DNA of 64,000 bases from a bacterium 0.1xD8-71 (GCA_003612405.1 RAYR01000003.1:1-64000), one strand, 5' to 3'; shown: positions 11,232-20,298, numbered from the stretch's first letter. Notes: generated by a model not told the origin, from the letters alone. Made by a program: numbers and translations.

Positions 11232-11834
11232 TTACATGATTTTCTCAAAATCCTCTACACCATGTTTACACCAGGGACAGATAAAATCAGGAGGAAGTTC
11301 TTCTCCTTCATAGATATAACCGCATACTGTACAGCGCCATCCCTTAGCGGAGGAGGCAGCAGGCTGCGGTTTTACAAATTCGTGGTAGAAGGAATAAGTC
11401 ATTGCCTTCTCACCGGAGATAATTTCACAGTCATTTACAGTTGCAATAAAAAGTAAATGTGTTCCCAGGTCTATTGTGTTTGTAACCTTACAGTCAATAA
11501 AAGCGCTGGTATGACTGGTCAGATAAGGCAGGTCCTGTCCGGTTAGTGCGAAAGGATAATTTATAAATTTATCTGTCTTCCGTCCGCTCTGAAATCCAAA
11601 ATGTTCAAAAAGAGAAAAAGGTGCAGTTTCGGAAAGGACAGAGAGGGAAATCATTCTGGATTTTTGTACAATCTCGCAGGTCAGATTTTCTTTGTTGATG
11701 GCTACAGCCACCTGTTTGGGATTATCGGTTATCTGCATCACAGTGTTGACAATACATCCGTTCATCTTCTTGTCAAATTTAGATGCTGCGACATACAAGC
11801 CATAGGATATTTGAAATAATGCCTTTGGATTCAT
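11232..11834 (-). CDS. Flavin reductase-like protein fused to rubredoxin
   Basis: Residues 1 to about 155 resemble the FMN-binding flavin-reductase (flavoredoxin) fold (ALFQISYGLYVAASK, then GCIVNTVMQITDNP). The last ~40 residues are a rubredoxin domain with two CxxC pairs (CTVCGYIYEG and CPWCK) for one iron. Such fusions transfer electrons in anaerobes, often in oxygen or peroxide detoxification. The start is taken at 11834 (MNPKALF), preceded by GAGGAAG; the frame runs further upstream without a site. In the second pair the usual CPxCG glycine is Lys. The natural partner cannot be told from the neighbours. Confidence 0.88.
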   Translation of the reverse strand: MNPKALFQISYGLYVAASKFDKKMNGCIVNTVMQITDNPKQVAVAINKENLTCEIVQKSRMISLSVLSETAPFSLFEHFGFQSGRKTDKFINYPFALTGQDLPYLTSHTSAFIDCKVTNTIDLGTHLLFIATVNDCEIISGEKAMTYSFYHEFVKPQPAASSAKGWRCTVCGYIYEGEELPPDFICPWCKHGVEDFEKIM

Positions 11835-12084
11835 ATTGTCTTCCTCATCTTTCTTTTTTATCGTTATTTTAACAAACCGTTTTATTTTGATAATGAATGT
11901 CAATAGTATATGAAGAGTTTGTTATTTTATTCTCTCTACTATAGGAACTCTTTTACAGTCAGGCAACATAATCCCGTTAATATAAAAATATAATGAAAAC
12001 AGGGACAATTTTGGTATATGCAGCTTGCAAATTAAAAACTTTGGAACTAGAATGTAAAAGTAATTGTTATATAGGGAGATAGTT

Positions 12085-13494
12085 TTGACTCAGGAAAGGC
12101 AAGAAAATTCCATGGAATTTAAGAGTGCGGAAGAGAAACGAAACTATATGTTGGAAGAACCGGTGAAAAGACTGGTATGCAGACTGGCAGTACCCACGAT
12201 TCTCAGTATGCTGGTAACTTCTTTTTATAATATGGCAGACACCTTTTTTGTGGGAAAGATCAATACACAGTCTACGGCGGCTGTAGGTGTGGTCTTTTCT
12301 CTTATGGCGATTATTCAGGCTGTGGGATTCTTATTTGGCCATGGATCCGGAAATTACATTTCCAGAAAATTAGGTGCAGGGGATATTGAGGAAGCACAGA
12401 AAATGTCTGCGGTAGGTTTTTTTACTTCTTTTTTGGCAGGCATAATAATTATGATAGGATGTCTGTTTTTTATAGAACCACTTTCTTTCGCATTAGGTTC
12501 TACGGTAACGATTCAACCCTATACGGTTGCGTATTTGAAAATTATTCTGATTGGAGCACCGGCAATGACAGCTTCTTTGGTATTGAATAATCAGATGCGT
12601 TTTCAGGGAAGTGCTTTTTATGCCATGATCGGTATTGTGTCGGGTGCGGTTATCAATATTGCCCTGGATCCGCTTCTTATTTTTGGCTTTGAAATGGGAG
12701 TTGCAGGGGCAGCACTTGCTACAACGATCAGTCAGTATATCAGTTTTGTTTTTCTGCTTGTTATGATGAGGCGGGGAGGAAACATCCAGATTAGTTTCAG
12801 GAATTTTAAACCTAGTCTGCACTTTTATAAAGAAGTAATCCGGGGAGGAATCCCTTCGTTGTTTCGACAGGGACTTGCCAGTGTGGCTACTATCTGTCTC
12901 AATCACGCGGCAGGTGTCTATGGTGATGCAGCGATTGCCGGTATGTCAATCGTATCCCGTATTATGATGTTTGTGAATTCCGCATTGATTGGCTTTGGTC
13001 AGGGATTTCAACCGGTGTGCGGGTTTAATTATGGGGCGAAAAAATATAAAAGGGTACTGGAAGCTTTTTTCTTTTGTGTGAAAGTAGCTTTTCTATGTCT
13101 TGCCGGTATTGCAGTCATTGTTTTCTTATGTGCGCCCCAGCTGGTGACAGTTTTCAGAAAAGGGGATGTCGATGTAATCGAAGTGGGAACGGCGGCGCTT
13201 CGATATTCTATTGTTGCACTTCCGTTAAGTTCCTGGATTATCATGTGCAATATGATGCTACAGTCTATTGGAAAAGGTTTAAAGGCTTCCATTGTAGCAT
13301 CTGCAAGACAGGGTATCTTTTTTCTGCCATTAATTACTATTCTGCCCTATTTCTGTGGACTTACCGGGGTGGAAATCTGTCAGGCTGTGTCAGATATTTT
13401 TGCGCTGACAGTTTCCATACCGTTGGGAGTAAGTGTGATCAAAGAGATGAAGCGGGACGATACGAATGTTCCGCAGGATCAGTCGATCAGATAA
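12085..13494 (+). CDS. MATE-family multidrug/Na+ antiporter
   Basis: A polytopic membrane exporter with about 12 hydrophobic helices and the MATE signature near the N-terminus (PTILSMLVTSFYNMADTFFVG), repeated in the second half (GIPSLFRQGLASVATICLNHAA). The family exports cationic drugs or metabolites using a Na+ or H+ gradient; substrate is unknown. A TTG at 12085 with GGGAG 6 bp upstream is the best-supported start; the ATG at 12112 is the alternative. Its 3' end overlaps the convergent gene on the - strand by 16 bp. Confidence 0.9.
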   Translation: MTQERQENSMEFKSAEEKRNYMLEEPVKRLVCRLAVPTILSMLVTSFYNMADTFFVGKINTQSTAAVGVVFSLMAIIQAVGFLFGHGSGNYISRKLGAGDIEEAQKMSAVGFFTSFLAGIIIMIGCLFFIEPLSFALGSTVTIQPYTVAYLKIILIGAPAMTASLVLNNQMRFQGSAFYAMIGIVSGAVINIALDPLLIFGFEMGVAGAALATTISQYISFVFLLVMMRRGGNIQISFRNFKPSLHFYKEVIRGGIPSLFRQGLASVATICLNHAAGVYGDAAIAGMSIVSRIMMFVNSALIGFGQGFQPVCGFNYGAKKYKRVLEAFFFCVKVAFLCLAGIAVIVFLCAPQLVTVFRKGDVDVIEVGTAALRYSIVALPLSSWIIMCNMMLQSIGKGLKASIVASARQGIFFLPLITILPYFCGLTGVEICQAVSDIFALTVSIPLGVSVIKEMKRDDTNVPQDQSIR

Positions 13495-15125
13495 TTCTGG
13501 GCTTTATAAATCGAAAAATTAAAATTTCTCAGGTGCATGTTGTCTGAAAGATACTGTATATGTTGACAATAATTAATTGTCCAATAGGAATCATCACATT
13601 CAGGCATATGTTTTATATCAGAATAATCCATGGTTTTATAAAGTGAAAGTATTTCCTGTATCTGTGTCACATCAGGATTGATCTGAGGATTCAGTATTGC
13701 TGGCGCGGCATCGCTTGATAAGCTGGAAAGATATCTTTTTTCACTTCCTGTATATTCCTCATTCATCAGATTATAGCGGGCAATCCAGTAGTCGGGGCGG
13801 GAGAAAGATAAAGCAATATAAAATACCGTGACTACTACAATGCCATAAGAAAAAAGAGGAAATTCCTTAAAATATATGAAAATAGTAATACCAGTCATCA
13901 GAAAGAAGATAACAGCCAGGGCCCACAGTACCTGTATCCTTCTGAAGGTCAGATTATAGTTATTAATATACATGATCATCCGCAGAGCACTGGAAAGAAT
14001 CATGATATAGGTACAAATACTGATAATTGTGAGAATGATTTTTAATGCTGTATTATCCCGGAATAAATACAGACAGGTTAATACCAGCAGCAGGTTAATG
14101 ATACAGACAGCCAGCAGTTGGAAAAATCCTTCCCTTGCGTAACTTGCATAAGTGTAACCGTCCGGAAGCTGCATGTTGCCGATAAAGAGATAGACAATCT
14201 GTATACCGCTGAACATCAGATAAAGTATGGAGAGAGCTGATGTCACAACAATGGCAATGACAGGGTCGAAAATCTTTTTGTCCGTTACTTCTTCTGTTAC
14301 ATTTTTCTTTCCAAGCGCTGCATAGAGCGAGTAAGAACCAAAGAAAACCACAGTCATAAGCAATATGACACACATAATTTCCCATAGATTAATGGCCTCG
14401 AAAAATCTTTCAAACATCTGTGCAAAAACGATATCGGCACTGGAAAGTAATAGTATCATAATAAATAACAGAGGAATTGCAATGACTATTCCAATCGTAA
14501 CAGACAGGAAATAGCTCTTTTTTTCTGTTTTTTCCCGTTTTTGGGCATCAAAATAAGAGATCATGTCTCCAAAGGGACGAAACAGGCAGGTGAAACAAGT
14601 GCCAATGGTCTGTAAAATAGCCATACAATATTTTGGCAGGTTCCATGTCTGGTCATTGTATACTGTATGCAATATCAGGACAAAAGAAAGCAGGAAGATG
14701 CCGAACTTGTTAATGGAAAGTATCTGCGGGGAACTGGTCATGCAGTTTGAAATGCCAAGTAATACAATACTAATAATGTAAAAAATGCTGTCTTTTTTGT
14801 ATGGAACCCCTAACTTTTGCATAGAGAAGAAGAAATAGCAAAGGGTTCCGACGACGAAAAAAGGGTAGGTGATACCGGAAGCGTTCTTATAGAGGCAGAA
14901 AGCATAAAACATGGCATAAAGCAGACTGCCGATACCAAAGAACGGGAAGCGCTTTTTCATACTCTGGGTATATTGATTGTCTGGTTCTTCGCCGGTTGCA
15001 ATGGTTGGCTTTACAGTGTTCAACTGGTTGGAGTAAGGTTGATTAGGATAAAGCTGGGCAGCTGCCTGGGGGTTTGCCTGCGGCTGATTCATAGATGGAT
15101 AATTGTTGGGTTGATATTGATTCAT
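13479..15125 (-). CDS. DUF4153/DUF4173-type membrane protein
   Basis: A 548-residue protein starting at 15125 (MNQYQPNN), with AAAGGAG upstream. The first ~45 residues are Gln/Pro/Asn-rich and probably cytoplasmic. About 12 hydrophobic helices follow, then a soluble C-terminal tail. The SRPDYWIARYNL motif and a following LSSLSSDAAPAIL region are, from memory, hallmarks of the DUF4173/DUF4153 family, whose function is unknown. It lies 22 bp after a small XRE regulator and a DUF2975 gene on the same strand, so these three probably form one operon. Confidence 0.75.
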   Translation of the reverse strand: MNQYQPNNYPSMNQPQANPQAAAQLYPNQPYSNQLNTVKPTIATGEEPDNQYTQSMKKRFPFFGIGSLLYAMFYAFCLYKNASGITYPFFVVGTLCYFFFSMQKLGVPYKKDSIFYIISIVLLGISNCMTSSPQILSINKFGIFLLSFVLILHTVYNDQTWNLPKYCMAILQTIGTCFTCLFRPFGDMISYFDAQKREKTEKKSYFLSVTIGIVIAIPLLFIMILLLSSADIVFAQMFERFFEAINLWEIMCVILLMTVVFFGSYSLYAALGKKNVTEEVTDKKIFDPVIAIVVTSALSILYLMFSGIQIVYLFIGNMQLPDGYTYASYAREGFFQLLAVCIINLLLVLTCLYLFRDNTALKIILTIISICTYIMILSSALRMIMYINNYNLTFRRIQVLWALAVIFFLMTGITIFIYFKEFPLFSYGIVVVTVFYIALSFSRPDYWIARYNLMNEEYTGSEKRYLSSLSSDAAPAILNPQINPDVTQIQEILSLYKTMDYSDIKHMPECDDSYWTINYCQHIQYLSDNMHLRNFNFSIYKAQNYLID

Positions 15126-15147
15126 GATTTTGTCTCCTTTCTTTTTA

Positions 15148-15390
15148 TCAATCGACAGAATTTTCTTTGTTATCTTCGTCTTCCGTATCTTCCACATATT
15201 CCAGAATATCGCCCGGCTGACAATTCAGCGCCTTGCAGATTTCGTTTAAGGTGGAGAGACGGATTGCCTTGGCTTTATTATTTTTAAGGATGGACAGGTT
15301 TGCAAGAGTGATGTCGATATCGCCGGCCAGTTCGGTCAGACCCTTCTTGCGCATTGCCATCATGACGTCCAGATTAATGATGATTGCCAT
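15148..15390 (-). CDS. Small XRE-family regulator (YozG-like)
   Basis: An 80-residue protein that is almost entirely a Cro/C1-type DNA-binding domain (GLTELAGDIDITLANLSILKNNKAKAIRLSTLNEICKAL is the helical core region, followed by LNCQPGDILEYV). The acidic tail EDTEDEDNKE is short. Proteins of this kind usually pair with a DUF2975 membrane protein, as here (gene 44 bp upstream on the same strand). It probably regulates its own operon, including the DUF4173-type gene downstream. Confidence 0.85.
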   Translation of the reverse strand: MAIIINLDVMMAMRKKGLTELAGDIDITLANLSILKNNKAKAIRLSTLNEICKALNCQPGDILEYVEDTEDEDNKENSVD

Positions 15391-15434
15391 ATCTGTAATT
15401 GCTCCTTTGCTGCGTATATATTGAAATCTATATT

Positions 15435-15881
15435 TTAAATGGTAAGGTCGTTTTCCAGTTTGTAAGTGACAGCCTTATCAAAGACCTGGGCAAGCACCTT
15501 ACTGAAAAGTCCGGCGATCACAAAGACCAGAATGACGATAAAGACAGCCGGAGTAAGATAAATAAACAGGCGGCATGCGGTAATCACGGCGATAAAGAAG
15601 CTGTAAATGCTCATTTTTTCAAGACTGACTACATTCTCTCTGGTAAAACAGTCATCCCGTAATACGGAGCCGAACATCTGTCGAAGCTGCTGTAAGATTA
15701 ATACAGCAAAGATGCCGGATAAAAATAAGATAACACAAAGAGAATAAAAGTTATCCGCAAAATAGCTGTTGTAGCGTCCGTAAAAGCGGATGCTCAATGG
15801 AAGTGTTGCAGTTACGATAATGCCGGCGTAAAACATAAAGTCTAATAAGTATTTGGTAAATAAGGTCAGTTTGTCTTTCAT
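15435..15881 (-). CDS. DUF2975 four-helix membrane protein
   Basis: A 148-residue protein with four predicted transmembrane segments (about residues 10-30, 45-65, 90-112 and 118-138). Length, helix pattern and coupling with a YozG-type XRE regulator match the DUF2975 family, for which no biochemical role is established. It heads the - strand operon DUF2975-XRE-DUF4173. The ribosome site upstream is AAAGGAT. Confidence 0.75.
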   Translation of the reverse strand: MKDKLTLFTKYLLDFMFYAGIIVTATLPLSIRFYGRYNSYFADNFYSLCVILFLSGIFAVLILQQLRQMFGSVLRDDCFTRENVVSLEKMSIYSFFIAVITACRLFIYLTPAVFIVILVFVIAGLFSKVLAQVFDKAVTYKLENDLTI

Positions 15882-15986
15882 ATGACAGGTATCCTTTCTA
15901 CAATGAATGTTTCCATGACCCGTTTTGGATTGTAAACGGAAATCCTTTTTTGTAATTTTAAAATAGCATGCTTGGAAATGAATGTC

Positions 15987-16021
15987 AACAAAAATTTATT
16001 GAGTTTCGATAAATTTTTGTT
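15987..16021. repeat. 13-bp perfect inverted repeat between divergent genes
   Basis: AACAAAAATTTAT (15987-15999) and ATAAATTTTTGTT (16009-16021) are exact inverted repeats around a 9-nt loop. They lie between the divergent DUF2975 and ogt genes, just upstream of the ogt promoter. An operator for one or both genes is the simplest reading. Confidence 0.6.
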
Positions 16022-16044
16022 CCGGTGCAATAAGGAAGATTAGA

Positions 16045-16073
16045 TTTTCATTTGTATCCTGATATGTTATAAT
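16045..16073 (+). promoter_or_regulatory. Promoter for ogt (extended -10)
   Basis: TTTTCA (16045-16050), 17 bp, then TATAAT (16068-16073) preceded by TGT, giving an extended -10. It is about 40 bp before the ogt start. Confidence 0.65.
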
Positions 16074-16114
16074 GCGTTCAGCAGAAAATCTGTTATAAAT
16101 TTCGGAGGAATCAG

Positions 16115-16648
16115 ATGCAATACACATCTACCTATAAATCACCGCTGGGGAATATACTTCTTGCCGCTGACGAGACTGGCCTGATTGGACTATGGTTTTA
16201 TGGGCAGAAATATTTTGCTCGTAATCTCGATCCGGAACATGAAGAAAAAGACCTGCCGGTATTTGAGACAGCAGGAAAATGGCTGGATATTTATTTTTGC
16301 GGACACAAACCGGACTTTATGCCGCCTGTGCATCTGCTAGGCACGCCATTTCAAATCAGTGTCTGGAAATTATTACAACGGATTCCTTATGCGAAGACAA
16401 TAACATATGGGGAACTGGCCAAAGAAATTGCTCGGGAAAAAGGCCTTGCCCATATGTCTGCCCAGGCGGTAGGCGATGCGGTAGGACATAATCCGATTTC
16501 TGTCATTGTGCCCTGTCACCGCGTGGTAGGTTCCGGTGGCAGTCTGACAGGATATGCGGGAGGTCTGGATAAAAAGAAATGCCTTCTCTCCTTAGAAGGC
16601 GTGGATATGGGGAAATTGATTCTGCCTTCTAAGGGAACGGCATTATAG
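16115..16648 (+). CDS. ogt: Methylated-DNA--protein-cysteine methyltransferase
   Basis: Repairs O6-alkylguanine by transferring the alkyl group to its own cysteine. The active-site motif VIVPCHRVVG is present near residue 132, together with the helix-turn-helix segment (YGELAKEIAREKG) that inserts a finger into DNA. The length of 177 residues is normal for the Ogt type without the Ada N-terminal domain. GGAGG lies 7 bp before the ATG. It is monocistronic, facing a convergent lipoprotein gene 17 bp away. Confidence 0.93.
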   Translation: MQYTSTYKSPLGNILLAADETGLIGLWFYGQKYFARNLDPEHEEKDLPVFETAGKWLDIYFCGHKPDFMPPVHLLGTPFQISVWKLLQRIPYAKTITYGELAKEIAREKGLAHMSAQAVGDAVGHNPISVIVPCHRVVGSGGSLTGYAGGLDKKKCLLSLEGVDMGKLILPSKGTAL

Positions 16649-16665
16649 TTAATAAAGTGATATCT

Positions 16666-17109
16666 TTATTGAAAATATTGTGTAAGATATTCCATTGTAG
16701 TTTCAGATACCCGAAAAGATATTTTTACACCGGCTGTTTTTAATGTCAGATAAGGAATATCCTCATAGCAGAGTATTTCGCAAATGGTAGATATTTCTCT
16801 GTCAGATGCATCTTGTCCAAATTTGAGAGTTTCTTCCTGTGAAAATTGAAAAGTGCCGGTCAGTTTGGCTGTTTCAGGTAGGCTTTCCAGTTCCCAGTGT
16901 TCAATATCCAGTGCTGATATAAAGTCAGATATTTCTTGCTTTTCTGTCATTTTCTGTAAAATATCAGAAGTATCTGCTGAAATAGCGGTAATTTCCTGTG
17001 TCTTGGCAAGATCCGAATAATATTCAGATTCCTGTTCTTTTTCATTTACAGCATCACAACCGCAGAGAAAAAGTGCTGATAGTATGATTGTTAATATTAT
17101 TTTTTTCAT
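16666..17109 (-). CDS. Small lipoprotein of unknown function
   Basis: 147 residues with a lipoprotein signal peptide: Lys-Lys start, a hydrophobic stretch, and lipobox LFLCGC giving a lipidated Cys at about residue 18. The mature part is acidic and ends in a segment that looks beta-rich (TLKTAGVKISFRVSETTMEYL). No family is recognised. It follows the membrane-tailed XRE gene by 46 bp on the same strand, suggesting co-transcription with that regulator. Confidence 0.7.
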   Translation of the reverse strand: MKKIILTIILSALFLCGCDAVNEKEQESEYYSDLAKTQEITAISADTSDILQKMTEKQEISDFISALDIEHWELESLPETAKLTGTFQFSQEETLKFGQDASDREISTICEILCYEDIPYLTLKTAGVKISFRVSETTMEYLTQYFQ

Positions 17110-17155
17110 GGTTTTCCTCCATTCTGATACATTTACGTGATAAGGCTATATAAAA

Positions 17156-17887
17156 TCAGCCTTCCATTTTGTTCATAATCAACAGCCGGTATGCTCGTGT
17201 AATACCAGACATATATACACATAGAAAAGCTCCCACACCAGCTAAGATGAATCCACAGGCCAGAATAATATTATCTAAAATATCAAACTCCGCAGGAACG
17301 ATAAGCGGGCAGAGTAAAAAGCCGACAGCAATCAGGGCAATTCCGATAAGGTTAGAAATGTGTATGAATTTCTTTTTATCGGCGTAAGCCGAAACCAGTT
17401 CAGATTTGACAGTTTTGTCAAAGAATAAGGGTTCTTTCCATAATTTGTGGTAAGGATTATCTGCAAGTTTTACAGAAAACAATAAGATAATTCCTATGAT
17501 CACAAAAATCATGAACAGGATCATGTTGATTTCGACAGCCCAGAAGCTAAGGGATAAGCTTGCAATCATAAAACCGATTGCGGTACTGGTTTTCAACATT
17601 TTTCTTTTCTGATAGGAAAGAAACCCTTCCGCCATTTCACGGCTGACGTATAATCCCTTTTCATGTAAGTTATTTTCTGGCTTGGGTGTATCTTCTTCCC
17701 CCAGAAGGTAGTCTATCGTTACCTGAAACATTTTGCTCATACGCACAATTTTTTCGGTTTCCGGATAGCCGTTGTCTCGTTCCCATTTACTGACAGCCTG
17801 TCTTGATACATTTAGCTGATCTGCAAGTTCTTCCTGAGATAGACCGGATTCTTTTCTTAATTTTTGTAGTTTTTCCCCAAATGTCAT
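17156..17887 (-). CDS. XRE-family regulator with membrane segments
   Basis: Residues 1-65 form a Cro/C1-type HTH (QEELADQLNVSRQAVSKWERDNGYPETEK). After a linker come about four hydrophobic segments (roughly 100-118, 122-140, 180-200 and 208-230). It is a paralogue of the regulator at 9442-10380, and the two share an upstream DNA dyad. GGAGG lies 7 bp before its ATG. The lipoprotein gene downstream may be its partner or target. The signal it responds to is unknown. Confidence 0.85.
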   Translation of the reverse strand: MTFGEKLQKLRKESGLSQEELADQLNVSRQAVSKWERDNGYPETEKIVRMSKMFQVTIDYLLGEEDTPKPENNLHEKGLYVSREMAEGFLSYQKRKMLKTSTAIGFMIASLSLSFWAVEINMILFMIFVIIGIILLFSVKLADNPYHKLWKEPLFFDKTVKSELVSAYADKKKFIHISNLIGIALIAVGFLLCPLIVPAEFDILDNIILACGFILAGVGAFLCVYMSGITRAYRLLIMNKMEG

Positions 17888-17959
17888 ATTGTGTTCCTCC
17901 TTCTGATGTCAGTTTATCTTTTTGGATGGCAGCAGGCTACCAAAATACGGTTTCTATTA

Positions 17960-18000
17960 CGCAACTTCAGGTTGCAACCAGATGTTGCGGGTATTTTTTG
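17960..18000. promoter_or_regulatory. Shared dyad element upstream of XRE gene (copy B)
   Basis: The perfect palindrome GGTTGCAACC (17970-17979) is flanked symmetrically by CGCAAC (17960-17965) and GTTGCG (17984-17989), forming a 30-bp interrupted dyad, then a T-rich run. TCAGGTTGCA, the CC and TGCGGGT match copy A at 10525. It lies between the divergent XRE gene and mutM. Confidence 0.5.
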
Positions 18001-18049
18001 CTTATCTATGTTATGATATATAATAACATACAGAAAGAGGATTGAAACC

Positions 18050-18895
18050 ATGCCGGAACTGCCAGAAGTGGAAACAATCAAAAGAGTTTTGGAGCCGCAA
18101 CTCAAAGGACTTACCATTACAAAGGTAACAGTAAACCGTCCGGAAGTAATTGCCCGTCCTGCAGCGGATGAGTTTTGCAGATTATTGATCGGTCAGAGTG
18201 TATCGGGAATGATGCGCAGGGGGAAGTTTTTACATATTTTGTTAGACAGTGGAGACCGCGTTATATTGCATTTACGGATGACGGGCTGTCTGTTATTTAC
18301 GCCGGCTGATTTTCCGGAAGAAAAGCATACGCATATTGTTCTGGAAATGAGTGACGGCAGGCAGCTGCGTTTTTCGGATATGCGGCGTTTTGGGCGTTTC
18401 TGGCTGCTTCAGAATGGAGAAGAAGATACATACAGCGGGATTGCAAAACTTGGGATGGAGCCTTTTGACGAAGGACTGACTGCCGATTATCTGATCAGCC
18501 GTCTGGGAAAACGTAAGAAAACAATTAAAGAATGTCTGTTAGATCAGAGTGTTGTCGCAGGTATCGGCAATATTTATTCCGATGAGATATTATTTGCGGC
18601 CGGCATCCATCCGGCGTGGACGGCGTGCAGTCTGCAACAGGAAGAATGGGAATGTCTTGTGCGGGTGATTCCAGAACGGTTATCTTATTTTATTGAAAGA
18701 AATGTGATTAGTCCGGAAGAATATCTGGAGACGAAAGGACAGGATTATCGGAATACACCATTTTTGCAGGTGTACGGGCATGGAGGGGAAGCCTGTCCGG
18801 TTTGTGGGAAAATGCTTTGCCGTATGGTCATAGGCGGCAGGAGCAGTGTGTATTGTGAGGGGTGTCAGAGGAAAGGCGGTATCGTAAAATCATAA
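18050..18895 (+). CDS. mutM: Formamidopyrimidine-DNA glycosylase (Fpg)
   Basis: Removes oxidised purines such as 8-oxoguanine and nicks the site. The mature N-terminal Pro2 and Glu3 nucleophile region (MPELPEVETI) is intact, as are the DNA-contacting segment QSVVAGIGNIYSDEILF and a C-terminal zinc finger with four cysteines (CPVCGKMLCR ... YCEGCQR). The length of 281 residues is typical. It is divergent from the XRE gene, sharing the intergenic dyad, and convergent with a lipoprotein gene. Confidence 0.96.
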   Translation: MPELPEVETIKRVLEPQLKGLTITKVTVNRPEVIARPAADEFCRLLIGQSVSGMMRRGKFLHILLDSGDRVILHLRMTGCLLFTPADFPEEKHTHIVLEMSDGRQLRFSDMRRFGRFWLLQNGEEDTYSGIAKLGMEPFDEGLTADYLISRLGKRKKTIKECLLDQSVVAGIGNIYSDEILFAAGIHPAWTACSLQQEEWECLVRVIPERLSYFIERNVISPEEYLETKGQDYRNTPFLQVYGHGGEACPVCGKMLCRMVIGGRSSVYCEGCQRKGGIVKS

Positions 18896-18918
18896 TTTGT
18901 TTATATTATGTGAATTTT

Positions 18919-19554
18919 TTAGTAATAGGTACAGTTTTCCAGAAAACCACTAAGCATCTGCTGTAAATCTTCAGGATAGTCCTCCACACATGTCAATTCC
19001 ATGCAGACGGCCATATCTTCATAGATGCCGAATACGGATACTCCATGGTCATAGGGGTTTTCCGTGTTGGTAAAATGATAGGTAATCAGAACATATGATT
19101 GACCATTACAGTCAATACTTTCTTCTTTTATTATCTCATAATTTGACTTACCAGCGGCAAGCCAACTGTCCATATTTTCCTGTGCGGCTTCAGCGGATTT
19201 AAATTCCCCTGCCAACAGGTAAAGCTGAGCATCGTATAAAGTAACCGATTCTCCGTCACTGTTTTCATAAGGGGCAGAATCTCCGGCAACCCATGAAGCG
19301 TAATAGAGTCCATCGGCTGAAAGGGCATCCATATGCTCAGACAATGTCATTCTCTCGTCGGTATTTTGGATTGTCAGATGGGAGCCGATTGTTATCTGGC
19401 CGGATGCTTTTTCCTCGGAGATATCATTATTTGTGGTATTTGTAAAATCAGGTAAAAAGGCACAGCCGGATAAAGTGACAATACATAGTATCATGCATGT
19501 TATGGAAATGATTTTACGGGTTCTTAGGCAGGGTTTTCTATATTTGAATTTCAT
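18919..19554 (-). CDS. Lipoprotein of unknown function
   Basis: The start is placed at 19554 (MKFKYRKP), preceded by GGGAG; the frame extends 13 codons further without a site. A basic N-terminus, hydrophobic core and lipobox TLSGC predict a lipidated surface protein of about 211 residues. The mature part has Tyr/Trp-rich strands and an extracytoplasmic look, but no family is recognised. It is the last gene of a - strand group with the 219-residue membrane-anchored protein and LacI, although the 84-bp gap leaves operon membership open. Confidence 0.7.
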   Translation of the reverse strand: MKFKYRKPCLRTRKIISITCMILCIVTLSGCAFLPDFTNTTNNDISEEKASGQITIGSHLTIQNTDERMTLSEHMDALSADGLYYASWVAGDSAPYENSDGESVTLYDAQLYLLAGEFKSAEAAQENMDSWLAAGKSNYEIIKEESIDCNGQSYVLITYHFTNTENPYDHGVSVFGIYEDMAVCMELTCVEDYPEDLQQMLSGFLENCTYY

Positions 19555-19638
19555 TTTTGTTTTCTCCCATCTATAGTTTTTATTTGATTTCATTGGATTT
19601 AGTCAGGTTTAAAATGATAATTTCCCATAAGAAAAGTT

Positions 19639-20298
19639 TTAATTATTTTGGATACTTTGACGCAGCGTATCCCACAATCTGGCACATTCTTTGACATGCT
19701 CCGTGACAGTGTCGGTGTAGAAACAGCGTCTGCCAAGATAAAGTCCGGAAAGTATATCCTGGTTATTACCGGTCGTTGTCTGCCCAAGCGATGTGTCGGT
19801 GTAGGTGCCAAGTTCCATATCCGCGAGAACAGGACAGTCTGACCATTGCAAAATCTTGCCCTCTGTTTCATAATCCGATGAATCCGGACAGCTTCCGTCT
19901 GCAGAAGCAAGCAGCTGATAGGTACGCTGAAAATCTGCGGGATCTTCCAGAAGGAAAAAGTAACTTTCACAATCTGAGATATCACCGATCAGTGTTATTT
20001 CAGAGGCGTATTGGTAGTAAGCTGTATCCGCATCCGGGTTGTCGTTGCCGTTTACATATTGATTCACCTGGACAATGATTTCACCATCATGGTTATAGTC
20101 CGCGGCCAGGGAGGTAAAAGCTTCCTGTATGGCAGCGGCCGTATCTGCGGGAAGAGAAGCCTTGCCAATATAAGCAACCTGCAGGTCGGGAGATTTCCGG
20201 AAAAGTCCCAGGGCATTTCCGATCAGGTTACAGATAATCAGAAACAGAATGACGCCGATTATGACATACCATTTGTGATAATACCACCAGTTTTTCAT
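19639..20298 (-). CDS. Membrane-anchored protein of unknown function
   Basis: 219 residues from the ATG at 20298 (MKNWWYYHKWYV), preceded by GGAGG; the frame runs upstream inside lacI but has no start site there. One N-terminal transmembrane helix (about residues 10-30) is followed by an Asp/Tyr/Thr-rich extracellular domain. Proteins with this KNWWYYHKWYVI start are common near XRE and LacI genes in Lachnospiraceae, but I know no function. It begins 15 bp after the LacI stop codon, so the two are likely co-transcribed. Confidence 0.7.
   Translation of the reverse strand: MKNWWYYHKWYVIIGVILFLIICNLIGNALGLFRKSPDLQVAYIGKASLPADTAAAIQEAFTSLAADYNHDGEIIVQVNQYVNGNDNPDADTAYYQYASEITLIGDISDCESYFFLLEDPADFQRTYQLLASADGSCPDSSDYETEGKILQWSDCPVLADMELGTYTDTSLGQTTTGNNQDILSGLYLGRRCFYTDTVTEHVKECARLWDTLRQSIQNN

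Noticed and set aside
12493-12906. 137-residue frame on the - strand
   Set aside because: It is the complement of the MATE gene and looks like a low-complexity antisense shadow.
14817-15287. 156-residue frame on the + strand
   Set aside because: It is opposite to the DUF4173-type gene and the small XRE gene, and its product has no recognisable domain.
16655-16671. Small AATAAAG/CTTTATT hairpin between ogt and the lipoprotein gene
   Set aside because: Only 7 bp of A/T-rich pairing and overlap with the lipoprotein stop codon; too weak to call a terminator.
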